This document shows positions 33,972 through 42,126 of a stretch of DNA of 46,772 bases, piece after piece. Origin of the DNA: Clostridia bacterium (GTDB taxonomy: Bacteria; Bacillota; Clostridia; Oscillospirales; Acutalibacteraceae); NCBI GenBank assembly GCA_017629275.1, contig JAGBXM010000038.1, positions 1-46,772 of the forward strand. The letters are read 5' to 3'. The position numbers and the translations under genes are program-made. How positions within the stretch are numbered: the first letter of the stretch is position 1; the number at the start of each line of letters is the position of its first letter. The notes under the pieces were generated by a model. That model made no database searches. It was given only the letters and a program-made list of their open reading frames with translations, and had not been told where the DNA came from.

Positions 33972-35717
33972 ATGAAAAGAATAATTGCGTTGTTTCTTCT
34001 GGCTGTAATGTCGGTCGTTTGTCTTTCGTCCTGTGGCAAGAAATCGGGCGGTTCAGCCTCGACTTCGGGCGGCTTGGGCGCCGCCTTCAGCGACTCAAGA
34101 TTGTCGACCGAAAACGTCTCTTTTATAGACTCGGATAACGAGTCGGTCTATCGTATCGTCCGTCCCGAGGGCAATGCCGAGCTGACTGCTACGGCCGGTA
34201 CGCTTTTCAAGAAAATGAAGGAAACGTTGGGTGTCAGTATAAAAAACGTTGATGATACCACCGACGGCACCGATGCTTTTGAGATATTGGTCGGTCACAC
34301 CAACCGTTTTGAATCAAAGCTGGCTTTGGAGATACTTTCGGATAAGGCTTCGGGCAGATATGACGACTATATCATTTGCACCGTCGGTAAAAAGATAGTT
34401 ATCAATTCTCAAAGTTCTGCAGGTATCAAGGCGGCTTGTGAGGCTTTTGCCGAAAAATATCTGAACGTGAACGGGGTCACGGGCGGTATTGCCTATATTT
34501 TTGAGGTCGGCGGCGATTTTGAAAATATCACCGTAAACCAACAAAACGTCGGAAAGTTTACGCTTGTCCGCCCGCTTTACAACTTCTCGTACCTTGCACA
34601 AAAGGAAATGGAGTCGTTGGTCGATACCGTTTATAAGAAAACAGGTTATATGTTAAATATCGCTTACGATACCGAGGCCGAAAGTGAGTACGAGATAATC
34701 GTCGGCAATGCTGAGCGCGGCGGTGTTGAGTACGTTACAGATTACGACGAATGGACGCTTAAGGTTTCGGACAAAAAGGTTTGGCTTAACGGCGGCAGCG
34801 CACATTCCACCGCGATGGCGGTCACCGAGTTTGTTAAGCTTCTGAAGGGCGACGTTAACGATTCAATGAGCAGGTCGGGCAGTTACGAAACGTCGGTTGC
34901 CAATCTGGATAAAGCAACCACCTATAAGCAGGTATGGGGTGACGATTTTGACGGTGACAAGATAGATGCGACCAAGTGGTGGCATATCGGTGAAAACGGT
35001 TGGAAGTCGGAGGGTCTTAACGGCAAGACCTCGGTCCGTTCGTCCAGCCCCGACGACGTTTATGTTGCCGACGGATGCTTTTACATTTGTGCTCGTGAGG
35101 ACGACAGTTTCTATTACGGCGGAATGCTCCGCACACAGACAACCATGACCTATAAATACGGATATATTGAAATGAGCGCCATTTTGCCTCACGGCGACGG
35201 CTTTTGGGTCGCGTTGTGGCAGATGACGGCCAGTGAAAAGTCCGAGATAGATGCCGAACCCGAAATTGACATTGTCGAGTGCTTTGGTAACACGGCAACG
35301 TATGCCGTTAACACCCACTCCTGGCCGACCGAAACGGGTACGGCCAACGGTTGGATACATACCTCGCTTGATGGCGGCAAATACGCCAACGACAAGAAGT
35401 ACAGTCTTAAAGATACCTCGGCCAAGCTGGGTGACGGAATGCACACCTATGGAATGCTGTGGACCGATAGGGCAATGTCGTTCACCTGCGACGGCGAGAT
35501 ATTCTTTACCTATGATACCACCGAGACCGAACAGCGCATTGCCACCTTTAATCAGGCGCAATATCTGATCATCAGTATGGCCACCGGTTTCAAGAATTCG
35601 GGAGCAGGTATCACATCGAATCCCGACGATTGGCAGTTCACCAATAAGCTTATGATCGATTGGCTGCACATTTACCAACCCGAGGACGGTCTGCACGAAC
35701 TGAATATCCTGAGTTGA
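33972..35717 (+). CDS. GH16-family glycosidase lipoprotein
   Basis: Surface lipoprotein, 581 residues. The signal peptide ends in the lipobox CLSSCGKK (Cys about 21), then a Ser/Gly linker. Residues about 45-310 form an N-terminal domain of the alpha-glucuronidase/sugar-binding-like type (EILVGHTNR and EIIVGNAERGG are two similar blocks). About 320-575 is a GH16 jelly roll with the catalytic E-x-D-x-x-E motif EIDIVE (Glu431, Asp433, Glu436). Family members cut beta-1,3/1,4-glucans or galactans by a retaining mechanism; the substrate is not fixed. The ribosome site is weak (AAGTGAG). Confidence 0.9.
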   Translation: MKRIIALFLLAVMSVVCLSSCGKKSGGSASTSGGLGAAFSDSRLSTENVSFIDSDNESVYRIVRPEGNAELTATAGTLFKKMKETLGVSIKNVDDTTDGTDAFEILVGHTNRFESKLALEILSDKASGRYDDYIICTVGKKIVINSQSSAGIKAACEAFAEKYLNVNGVTGGIAYIFEVGGDFENITVNQQNVGKFTLVRPLYNFSYLAQKEMESLVDTVYKKTGYMLNIAYDTEAESEYEIIVGNAERGGVEYVTDYDEWTLKVSDKKVWLNGGSAHSTAMAVTEFVKLLKGDVNDSMSRSGSYETSVANLDKATTYKQVWGDDFDGDKIDATKWWHIGENGWKSEGLNGKTSVRSSSPDDVYVADGCFYICAREDDSFYYGGMLRTQTTMTYKYGYIEMSAILPHGDGFWVALWQMTASEKSEIDAEPEIDIVECFGNTATYAVNTHSWPTETGTANGWIHTSLDGGKYANDKKYSLKDTSAKLGDGMHTYGMLWTDRAMSFTCDGEIFFTYDTTETEQRIATFNQAQYLIISMATGFKNSGAGITSNPDDWQFTNKLMIDWLHIYQPEDGLHELNILS

Positions 35718-35767
35718 CCTCAATAAACAAACACTTCGCCAACAGGCTGCCAAAATAACACAAACAA

Positions 35768-35810
35768 AAATCAAAGGAGATTCCCATAAGAGGGGAATCT
35801 CCTTTGATTT
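35768..35810 (+). terminator. Terminator of the GH16 gene
   Basis: Perfect 18-bp arms: AAATCAAAGGAGATTCCC (35768-35785) and GGGAATCTCCTTTGATTT (35793-35810). Confidence 0.9.
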
Positions 35811-35815
35811 ACAGT

Positions 35816-35950
35816 GGTCGTGTGGTCATACTGAAAGAGACTAGAAGGACGATGCGCATCCGCGAAGGAGCCCCTCTACATAAAACATTAACACCTTTAG
35901 ATAAGTTTTGTTTGGCGATACATAGTGTAGTGGATAGGTATAATAAATAA
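35816..35950 (+). pseudogene. AbrB/SpoVT-domain relic with conserved tail
   Basis: A 44-codon frame without a start reads GRVVILKETRRTMRIREG and then LTPLDKFCLAIHSVVDRY, ending in a stop at 35950. It begins abruptly after the GH16 terminator, so the left half of the cassette is lost. The tail matches the cassettes at 36959 and 43088. Confidence 0.8.
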
Positions 35951-35951
35951 T

Positions 35952-36030
35952 AAAAACGGAGTAGAAAATTTGATATGCACCCCAAAAGTCAGACACTTTT
36001 GGAGGTACATATCAATTATGCTCCGTTTTT
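35952..36030. terminator. 79-nt nested hairpin between relic and UDG-like gene
   Basis: Three nested perfect stems with internal loops: AAAAACGGAG/CTCCGTTTTT outside, TTGATATG/CATATCAA in the middle, CCAAAAGT/ACTTTTGG inside. It serves both strands as a terminator. The inner 44 bp look like a separate short palindromic element inserted in an ordinary hairpin. Confidence 0.75.
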
Positions 36031-36036
36031 CCATTC

Positions 36037-36750
36037 CTACAATATTTCTATTATGCTTTTCGCAACATCTTCTAATATATGCTTGCGATTAAGAAAAGTG
36101 GGGTGGTAAGTCCAAATGCATTTTGTTCCGTTATTTAAAATATCGGTTATATCTGAAATGGGGTTTATATTATTGGGGCGATATTTCCAAAGCAACGTTT
36201 CATCAATTCCAAAACTAATTGCCATTGAATGCGTATAGTTGGGACCTGTAATAAACAATATGGATTTTGGCTTGCATGCATCTATTTCATTTTGGATTAG
36301 AGACTTCTTCAAGTTGCCGTATTGTCGGCAAAAATGAGATTCCAATTCGAATGTTAATGGAACGGTTTTTCCGTCAATAGTTTGCTGAATTTTATCAATA
36401 TTGTTCCAGCACGGAGCAAAACCTTTTTGTTCAAACAACCTGAAAAGTTTCCAAAATGCCGAACGGTTATATTTGCATTTATTTTTTATTGATTCTATCC
36501 CGTATAATTGCTTTTGCAGATAATCTATTCCCCATTCTCGTATATCGTTCATTGGCCAATCGTCAGTATATAAACCAAAATCCTTTGTTTCTTGACCTAT
36601 TATCATAATTCGGTTACTGCTACGTATATATTCATTTGAAACGCCCATATAATACGGTCTGGACAATACTGTGTTTTTGTTTGTTTCAAAATATGGTTCA
36701 ACAACAAAAGAATTCCATTCGGTTTGGGCTTTAAGTAGTGCCTCATTCAC
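36037..36750 (-). CDS. UDG-fold-like protein of unknown function
   Basis: 237 residues, soluble. The pattern resembles the uracil-DNA glycosylase superfamily: a first strand with IMIIGQETKDFG (about 48-59), a middle strand PKSILFITGPNYTHS (about 161-175) and a C-terminal IWTYHPTFLNRKH (about 211-223). The classical catalytic Asp and water motif GQDPYH is not present, so glycosylase activity should not be assumed. AT-rich. It is flanked by an AbrB relic at its 3' end and by the left end of cassette A at its 5' end. The start follows GGATGGTGA. Confidence 0.6.
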   Translation of the reverse strand: MNEALLKAQTEWNSFVVEPYFETNKNTVLSRPYYMGVSNEYIRSSNRIMIIGQETKDFGLYTDDWPMNDIREWGIDYLQKQLYGIESIKNKCKYNRSAFWKLFRLFEQKGFAPCWNNIDKIQQTIDGKTVPLTFELESHFCRQYGNLKKSLIQNEIDACKPKSILFITGPNYTHSMAISFGIDETLLWKYRPNNINPISDITDILNNGTKCIWTYHPTFLNRKHILEDVAKSIIEIL

Positions 36751-36958
36751 TTTGAATCACCATCCTTGATTTTATTATATCACAACCAATCTAAAAAGTA
36801 AATCTCGCGGTATTTTCTCTTACAATTACAGATAATAACAACACAATTTGAAAATCTTGTTGTAGGGGCTGGCGCCCACGACAGCCCGTTTCGTATTTAA
36901 TGTTTTTTCGGGACGTCGAAGGCGCCGTCCTCTATGAAATAGATAAGGAGATTTATAT

Positions 36959-37141
36959 ATGAAAGCAACAGGGAAGGGTAGAAAAATAGACGACCTTGGT
37001 CGTGTGGTCATACCGAAAGAGATTAGAAGAACTATGAGGATTCGTGAGGGGGACCCGTCACATAACACATTGACACTTTTCGACGAGTTTTGCATTGCGA
37101 TACATAGTGTGGTAAATAGGTATAAAGAAACAGCGAGGTGA
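36959..37141 (+). CDS. AbrB/SpoVT-domain micro-protein, 60 residues
   Basis: An AbrB-type N-terminal half: KIDDLGRVVIPKEIRRTMRI with REGDP (residues about 9-33), followed by a tail TLTLFDEFCIAIHSVVNRY not found in SpoVT or AbrB. AAGGAG sits 8 bp before the ATG. The stop codon lies inside the closing hairpin. The first segment reads MKATGKGRK, slightly changed from MKATGIVRR. The conserved ribosome site and tail across copies suggest translation is or was selected. Confidence 0.65.
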   Translation: MKATGKGRKIDDLGRVVIPKEIRRTMRIREGDPSHNTLTLFDEFCIAIHSVVNRYKETAR

Positions 37142-37157
37142 ATTTCACCTCGCTTTT
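37132..37157 (+). terminator. Right-end hairpin of cassette A
   Basis: AGCGAGGTGAA / TTTCACCTCGCT followed by TTT. It overlaps the last codons of the micro-gene and also faces the stop of the convergent SGNH gene. Confidence 0.85.
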
Positions 37158-37166
37158 GTGTCGTTA

Positions 37167-37739
37167 CTATAAAGATTTAATGAAATCAGAAACCTGTTTG
37201 CCTAGGTACTTATAGCTTATCTCGGTCATATGACAATAATCGATATAGTGTTCAGGTCCCCAATTCTCAGCAAACAAAAACAAATCGTTTATGGCAATTC
37301 CATGTTCCTCCATAACCTGTTTTGCCACGTCGTTGTATGCAATTATATCTTCAGTTGTTCTAGGATTAATGGTTTGCGGATAAGCAGGATTCATGGGTGT
37401 GGTTGTGGCAAAAACAAGCTTTGCATTAGGAAAAATTCGTTTCATCTGTTGTACAATCGCACAAAGATTCTTTCGATATTCAGATAAAGAGGTAAGCGGT
37501 GTCAAGTCACAATTAAAATGAGCCGCATCCCACTGCCCGCAATTAAAATGGATAATTCCTACCTTTTCTTTATCGCAAAGATGGGACCAATTTAACAAAT
37601 TTATAATAATATTTTGACTTGATCTGCAGTTCTCCGATGGATAAATTACTTCTGCACGGTCTTTCAATAAATCCTTAACATATTCACAATATCCCATTCG
37701 TATAGAATCGCCGATTAATAATATCTGTTTCATATACAA
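37167..37739 (-). CDS. SGNH/GDSL-family hydrolase
   Basis: 190 residues, cytoplasmic. Block I is LIGDSIRMGY (nucleophile Ser about 11-12), the central HFNCGQWD carries the oxyanion Asn, and DYCHMTE supplies the Asp/His pair. This is the carbohydrate-esterase type of SGNH protein, so a deacylase acting on a sugar is likely. The ATG at 37739 is 8 bp after GGAG. It follows the Gfo/Idh oxidoreductase by 11 bp in one operon, pointing to sugar catabolism. Confidence 0.85.
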   Translation of the reverse strand: MYMKQILLIGDSIRMGYCEYVKDLLKDRAEVIYPSENCRSSQNIIINLLNWSHLCDKEKVGIIHFNCGQWDAAHFNCDLTPLTSLSEYRKNLCAIVQQMKRIFPNAKLVFATTTPMNPAYPQTINPRTTEDIIAYNDVAKQVMEEHGIAINDLFLFAENWGPEHYIDYCHMTEISYKYLGKQVSDFIKSL

Positions 37740-37750
37740 TATACTCCCGA

Positions 37751-38857
37751 TTAGAACTTATAATCAGCCAAAGCTGCTTCGCTATCGCAATCAAAATCAC
37801 AAATCGGTTCTTCAATAAAAGGTAGATTAAAACCCAGACCTCTTAAATCTGCAACTTCATCCTTCATTTCTGCATCGTAAAGTTTCCAAATTACTCTGAG
37901 GCCCGTGGTGGAAGTGCGGCCGTTGGTTATGGGAGTTTCTCCACTTAAAATGCAAGAAACAAAGTGTGCAATTTCTCCGTCAGTATGTTTTCCCGAAGAC
38001 TTACTCTTTTCCCACAAAACCGAGTTCAAACGTTTTTCTTCATCATAACCATTCTTTTTAATAAGCATAATTTTTCCGCTGTTTTCACCACCGGTGGAAT
38101 AAGAAAGAGTTCCGTCTGTTCCGTAGATTTCCATTTTGTAAGGATGTGTGGTTCCTCTTGCGCCCCAGGTGCCTGTATGATATCCTACTGCACCATTTTC
38201 AAAACGAATAACAGCGTGACTGGTTCCTTCTCTATCCATCCAAGGTGTTCCATGGTTCGTGCCCAAATGAGTTCCTTTAACGGGGTTACCGAGGAACCAC
38301 AGCATAATATCAATATAGTGGCATCCGTGGCTGAAGGTCTGACCGCCACCAAGACCCGAGCAGGTCATCCAGGTTCCTCTTGTATCACGAGACGGATTAT
38401 AATGGTCGGTGTATATTGTCATCTGAAACACGTCTCCGATAATACCTGAGTCCATATATTCTTTCATTTTTAAGGTTTCTTCCCAAAAGCGAACCGGGTA
38501 GGCAGTCATCAGCGTTACCCCTTGCTCTTCAGCTAATTTGGTCAGCTCAAGGCACTGCCACTCTTTAACGCAAAGTGGCTTTTCCATCAAAACATGCTTT
38601 TTGTGTTCAATAAAGAATTTTCCAACTGGATAGTGGAGCTGATGAGGAAGGGCTATGAGCACGGCATCTACGTCATTTAAAATATTTTGATAATCGGTGT
38701 CAAAACGCTCAGCACTTAGTATCTCCTTTGCGCGTTCTGCTCTCTCTCGGTTGAGGTCGCAGGTTACAGAAACCCTCAACGTATCCTTCAACACTTCAAA
38801 AGAGTTCAAATGTTGTCCCGTCATATTGCCGCAACCGATAATACCTAATCTTATCAT
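37751..38857 (-). CDS. Gfo/Idh/MocA-family oxidoreductase
   Basis: NAD(P)-dependent sugar or inositol dehydrogenase family, 368 residues. An N-terminal Rossmann fold with GIIGCGNMTG is followed by EKPLCVKEW (the EKP motif) and a C-terminal alpha/beta domain with SHGCHYIDIMLWFLG, where His/Asp are the usual catalytic pair. The start is the ATG at 38857, 7 bp after GGAGG, not the longer open frame. Divergent from an AraC regulator that probably controls it. The substrate is unknown. Confidence 0.9.
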   Translation of the reverse strand: MIRLGIIGCGNMTGQHLNSFEVLKDTLRVSVTCDLNRERAERAKEILSAERFDTDYQNILNDVDAVLIALPHQLHYPVGKFFIEHKKHVLMEKPLCVKEWQCLELTKLAEEQGVTLMTAYPVRFWEETLKMKEYMDSGIIGDVFQMTIYTDHYNPSRDTRGTWMTCSGLGGGQTFSHGCHYIDIMLWFLGNPVKGTHLGTNHGTPWMDREGTSHAVIRFENGAVGYHTGTWGARGTTHPYKMEIYGTDGTLSYSTGGENSGKIMLIKKNGYDEEKRLNSVLWEKSKSSGKHTDGEIAHFVSCILSGETPITNGRTSTTGLRVIWKLYDAEMKDEVADLRGLGFNLPFIEEPICDFDCDSEAALADYKF

Positions 38858-38870
38858 AATAAACCTCCAA

Positions 38871-38899
38871 TTGACAAATACTGTCTTGTAGTATATACT
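38871..38899 (+). promoter_or_regulatory. Promoter of the AraC-type regulator
   Basis: TTGACA (38871-38876), a 17-bp spacer and TATACT (38894-38899). Its -10 is one base from the -10 of the opposing promoter. Confidence 0.65.
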
Positions 38900-38900
38900 A

Positions 38901-38929
38901 ATTATATCGATATTCTCTGTAATATTCAA
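38901..38929 (-). promoter_or_regulatory. Promoter of the Gfo/Idh-SGNH operon
   Basis: Minus strand TTGAAT (38929-38924), a 17-bp spacer and TATAAT (38906-38901), facing the AraC promoter so the two polymerases compete for the same DNA. Confidence 0.65.
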
Positions 38930-38976
38930 TGTTTTATATCACTTATTACCTGCACAATTCTGCTTGGAGGAAAGCT

Positions 38977-39831
38977 ATGATAAACAATGTTTTAAGTGCA
39001 TATTATTTTAATCCTCTTAAACCAAAAAATATGCCCTGGAATGAAACGATAAAAGCATATACCATACATTGGGTGGTTAAGGGAACAATTAATTTTGAAA
39101 TTGATTCCGAAAAAATACATCTTTGCTCAGGTCAAATCGTAATTTGCCCTCCCGGTAGTGACCTTACAATGAGCTTTGACAAAGACATTGAGGTAATATA
39201 CTCAGTTGCGACATTTGAAGGCGATCTTTCTTTTTTAAAAGCAACTCCTTTTGGAAAGCCGATAATTCTTTCAACTATCGAAAGTGAGCTGTTATTGCAG
39301 TTTTTTTATACCGCAACTCAGTATTATAGCGAAGAAGTTACAGAGCCGGATTTAGAATCGGTAAGGCGATACGCCGTATCACTATTGGCGACGTTTTTGT
39401 TAAGACTTAATGTTAAAAACAGTAAATTTGAAAGGATGCTTTTTCAGCAAACAAGCAAAACAGTAACACAGGCAAACGATCAAAAAATAACCTTTGAAAT
39501 AAAACAATATTTAATGGAGCATATTTCAGAATCGATTTCTTTAACCGCTTTATCCGAATCGCTTGGGGTTAGTGTCAATACTGCGATGCATGTATTTAGG
39601 AATAACGTTGGAATGGGAATTATAGCCTATTTCAACAAATTGAAGATTGAAAAGGCAATGCAGCTGATTGATGAAGGTGAGTTGTCTTTTCGTACCATCT
39701 CGGAAAGGTTGGGCTTTGAGTCACCGGAATACTTTTCCCGTGTGTTCAAAAAGCAAACCGGTATGACGCCCACAGATTACGCAAAGCAACAAAGCAAATG
39801 GAGCGGATGTTTGGCTAGTCTTTTTATGTAA
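38977..39831 (+). CDS. AraC-family transcription regulator
   Basis: 284 residues: an N-terminal cupin-like sensor (about 1-150, with IHWVVKGTINFEI and GQIVICPPGSD) and a C-terminal double helix-turn-helix (SLTALSESLGVSVNTAMHVF and FRTISERLGFESPEYFSRVF, then KKQTGMTPTDY). The ATG at 38977 follows GGAGG; the upstream open frame is rejected. Its divergent position makes it the likely sugar-responsive activator of the Gfo/Idh-SGNH operon. Confidence 0.9.
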   Translation: MINNVLSAYYFNPLKPKNMPWNETIKAYTIHWVVKGTINFEIDSEKIHLCSGQIVICPPGSDLTMSFDKDIEVIYSVATFEGDLSFLKATPFGKPIILSTIESELLLQFFYTATQYYSEEVTEPDLESVRRYAVSLLATFLLRLNVKNSKFERMLFQQTSKTVTQANDQKITFEIKQYLMEHISESISLTALSESLGVSVNTAMHVFRNNVGMGIIAYFNKLKIEKAMQLIDEGELSFRTISERLGFESPEYFSRVFKKQTGMTPTDYAKQQSKWSGCLASLFM

Positions 39832-39891
39832 AACTAATTTTAAAAGTAAATCTGTGCAGTATAAATCTTCTCAAAATACAGATAATAAGAA

Positions 39892-39932
39892 CCACTCAGG
39901 TGTCCAAAATTGGAAATTTTGGACACCTGAGT
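39892..39932 (+). terminator. Strong hairpin downstream of the AraC gene
   Basis: Perfect 19-bp arms (CACTCAGGTGTCCAAAATT and its complement) with a GGA loop. There is no T-run, so it may be an inserted palindrome as much as a terminator. Confidence 0.6.
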
Positions 39933-40202
39933 GAACCTTGTTGCTCGCTTATCGCTCGTAATAGGTATCACGATTTGAAATATATGTAGGGGTCATTCAC
40001 GAATGACCCGCAAATATTCACGGAACCTAAACGGGCGGAAGGCTCCCTCTTTGAGGGTCGCTCCCCATAAAATGGGGAGACGTCACGAGGAACGAGTGAC
40101 AGAGGGGACCGCCGCAGTAAGCGGCTGTCGCGAAGCGACTGAGGGAGTGTGTATCGCCCCTACAATATGGCAATACATAGTGTTTTGAAACGATATAAAG
40201 CA

Positions 40203-40229
40203 AAAGCGAGGTGATTTTCACCTCGCTTT
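40203..40229. terminator. Right-end hairpin of cassette D
   Basis: AAAGCGAGGTGA / TCACCTCGCTTT, the same hairpin as at 22727 and 37132. It also ends the convergent GDPD gene. Confidence 0.85.
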
Positions 40230-40232
40230 GCA

Positions 40233-41024
40233 TTATTTATGCAGGTTCTTTTTTCTTAAAATTTCCAGAACTTCATCAGGGTTGTCGCAAGTAATCAGCT
40301 CAGCGCCCATTGCGATGGCTATATCGATGCTTGGTTCGTCCTTGGCATAGGTTCCTGCCCAAAGGCGAACCCCGGTTTCTTTCTGGAGTTTCTTCGCATC
40401 GTCAATGGAAATTTCACCATCCAGAATCCCAAATACACAGGTACAATAGCCATAAACATAGGGGTCCTTGGTGCAAGGTCCTGTATACTTTTCCAAATGT
40501 CTTTGCGGGTAGTACAGATGCTGCTTATATTTTTTGCCATAGGTTTCATGGATGTATTCGTGGAGTTTTCCATCCCAGGTATTGATAACCGTGCGCTCGG
40601 TAAACCCATAATCATCAATGATCTTCAATATCCGATCGCAAACACTGTAAGCAAGGGTTTCTCTGCCTTCAGTTGGGTATTCCTTTAATTCAATGTCAAG
40701 GGTGATGGTCGGATGGCTTTTTACCTGCTCCATAAATTCGATAAGGGTTGGGATTTTTGTTCCGTTGCCGGCATCCAAAGCTTTCAATTCAGCAAGGGTG
40801 AAGTTGTTAACGGCTCCGGTGCCGTTTGTTGTGCGGTCAACAGTTGCATCGTGTATAAGGACAAGTTCGCCGTCTTTTGTGATACGCACGTCGGTTTCCA
40901 GCTGATCCACGCCAAGCTTTAGCGCGGCTTCAAATGCTTCCAGGGTGTTTTCGGGATATTTGGATTTCCAACCTCTGTGTGCGGCAACATAGATATTCCT
41001 GTTACTTTGTGTCCAATAATTCAT
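40233..41024 (-). CDS. Glycerophosphodiester phosphodiesterase
   Basis: Cytoplasmic GDPD (UgpQ type), 263 residues without a signal peptide. It hydrolyses glycerophosphodiesters to glycerol-3-phosphate and an alcohol. Active-site motifs are AAHRGWKSKYPENT (catalytic His about 15), the metal pair ETDVRIT and LIHD (second catalytic His), ending AMGAELITCDNPD. The ATG at 41024 follows AGGGAA that overlaps the end of the upstream gene, 7 bp away. The next enzyme in the pathway, glycerol-3-phosphate dehydrogenase, precedes it in the operon. Confidence 0.92.
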   Translation of the reverse strand: MNYWTQSNRNIYVAAHRGWKSKYPENTLEAFEAALKLGVDQLETDVRITKDGELVLIHDATVDRTTNGTGAVNNFTLAELKALDAGNGTKIPTLIEFMEQVKSHPTITLDIELKEYPTEGRETLAYSVCDRILKIIDDYGFTERTVINTWDGKLHEYIHETYGKKYKQHLYYPQRHLEKYTGPCTKDPYVYGYCTCVFGILDGEISIDDAKKLQKETGVRLWAGTYAKDEPSIDIAIAMGAELITCDNPDEVLEILRKKNLHK

Positions 41025-41031
41025 AATACTA

Positions 41032-42081
41032 TTATTCCCTTTCGAATGTGAATTTTTCCCAAGGAATGTTAACCGCTTTTTTCTGTGTAATGATTTCATC
41101 AATATGCATAAGCAGGGGGAAGTCCTGCAGGTTTATCAATCCCTTTTCGGCCTTTACCCGGATTGCCTTTGCGACCCGTTCGGCAACCACAAGAGATTCC
41201 AGGGTAACGCCTTTGAGCTCTGCCTTTGCCTCGTCAATATTCAGACCGCGGCCAAGCAAAATGCCCACAAGTCTTGTCCTGCCGCCGTATACTGTCACAT
41301 ACAGATCGCCTGCGCCAAGCACCAGATTATCAAAATCGCCGGCATTCTGCAGATGCAAAAGCTTGTTCATTTCTCTGACGGCCTGTCCGAAAACCGCGGC
41401 CTGAGAGTTATAATGCAGTTCGCTGTCAATGCCAAATTCCTTTTGGTTCAAGCCGATGGTAAGGGTAATGCCCAATGCGAATCCGTTTTTCAGGGCAACG
41501 GCACTCTCTACGCCAACAATGTCGGTAGAAAGACTGATGTGGTAATAGTCGGTGGCCATTGCGGATTTGATCATGCGCAGGACATCCATATCCTTGCCGC
41601 AAAAGGTAACCTCTGTTTGATCGTGCGCAACAAGCTCATAACTGGTGCAAGGTCCGCCGATGGCGTTGAGGGGAATCTTTTTGCCCAGTGCATCCAGCTT
41701 TTCCTGCCAAATATCGAGATATGTAAGCAGATCTCCGTTTTCAGTATTCATAAGACCTTTTGTAACGGAGATCATCGGTACATTTTCTTCCAGCTTCGGC
41801 AGCACCTCATCCCGGTACCATTCCACGCCAAAGCTGCTGACACCGCAGATGATAAAGTCTGCGCCCCTAATGGCATCTAATAATTCTTCAATTTGATAAT
41901 AGGTAATGCCGGCAGGGAAGTCCTTGACGAACTTGGGATGGCGGCCGGTTTTACGGCAGGCATCGATGATTTCCCGGTCCAGATGGGTGCCGACCAGCCG
42001 CACTTCATTTCCGTTTTCTCTTGCGGGGAAAGCAAGTGCTGAGCCCATCATTCCTGCGCCAATGATCGTTATTGTTTTCAT
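41032..42081 (-). CDS. NAD(P)-dependent glycerol-3-phosphate dehydrogenase (GpsA-like)
   Basis: 349 residues of the GpsA family, interconverting glycerol-3-phosphate and DHAP. N-terminal Rossmann motif IIGAGMMGSALA, then SVTKGL, the catalytic Lys region VGVESAVALKNGFALG, and GAGDLYVTVYGGR at the C-terminal site. The start is ATG 42081 after AAAGGA. It is probably a paralogue used for catabolism, because it is joined to GDPD and faces a DeoR-type repressor. Confidence 0.88.
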   Translation of the reverse strand: MKTITIIGAGMMGSALAFPARENGNEVRLVGTHLDREIIDACRKTGRHPKFVKDFPAGITYYQIEELLDAIRGADFIICGVSSFGVEWYRDEVLPKLEENVPMISVTKGLMNTENGDLLTYLDIWQEKLDALGKKIPLNAIGGPCTSYELVAHDQTEVTFCGKDMDVLRMIKSAMATDYYHISLSTDIVGVESAVALKNGFALGITLTIGLNQKEFGIDSELHYNSQAAVFGQAVREMNKLLHLQNAGDFDNLVLGAGDLYVTVYGGRTRLVGILLGRGLNIDEAKAELKGVTLESLVVAERVAKAIRVKAEKGLINLQDFPLLMHIDEIITQKKAVNIPWEKFTFERE

Positions 42082-42108
42082 AGCTTGACATCCTTTCAAG
42101 AAGATGCT

Positions 42109-42126
42109 ATCATTGTAAAAAATGAT
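42109..42126. promoter_or_regulatory. Candidate DeoR-type operator 1
   Basis: ATCATT-N6-AATGAT overlaps the -10 box (minus-strand TACAAT) of the dehydrogenase promoter, so a bound repressor would block it. Confidence 0.5.

Larger units (their letters stand above)
36797..37157 (+). repeat. Complete repeat cassette, copy A
   Basis: Left end AAAAAGTAAATCTCGCGGT, TTACAGATAATAACA and CACAATTTGAAAA; palindromes GGCTGGCGCC... and GGGACG/CGTCC; ATAAGGAGATTTATATATG; the AbrB micro-gene; the IHSVV tail; and the GCGAGGTGAA/TTTCACCTCGC hairpin. The length is about 361 bp. This and copy B define the full element. Confidence 0.8.
39841..40229 (+). repeat. Rearranged repeat cassette, copy D
   Basis: The left end AAAAGTAAATCTGTGCAG and ATACAGATAATAAGA is interrupted by a perfect 41-bp hairpin, then resumes with CGATTTGAAA. 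A 55-bp block (39983-40037) is identical to 42986-43040 in copy B. A branched element of about 117 bp (40038-40154) sits in the next palindrome. The AbrB part is deleted except for a tail reading AIHSVLKRY, and the GCGAGGTGA hairpin closes it. No gene is supported in this 400-bp gap. Confidence 0.75.

Noticed and set aside
36037..36750. Functional uracil-DNA glycosylase
   Set aside because: Only the fold-like pattern is seen. The GQDPYH-type catalytic motif is missing, so activity was not claimed.
36959..37141. A full-length AbrB/SpoVT transition-state regulator
   Set aside because: Only the N-terminal half is present in every copy, followed by an unrelated 20-residue tail. It is described as a repeat-borne micro-gene instead.
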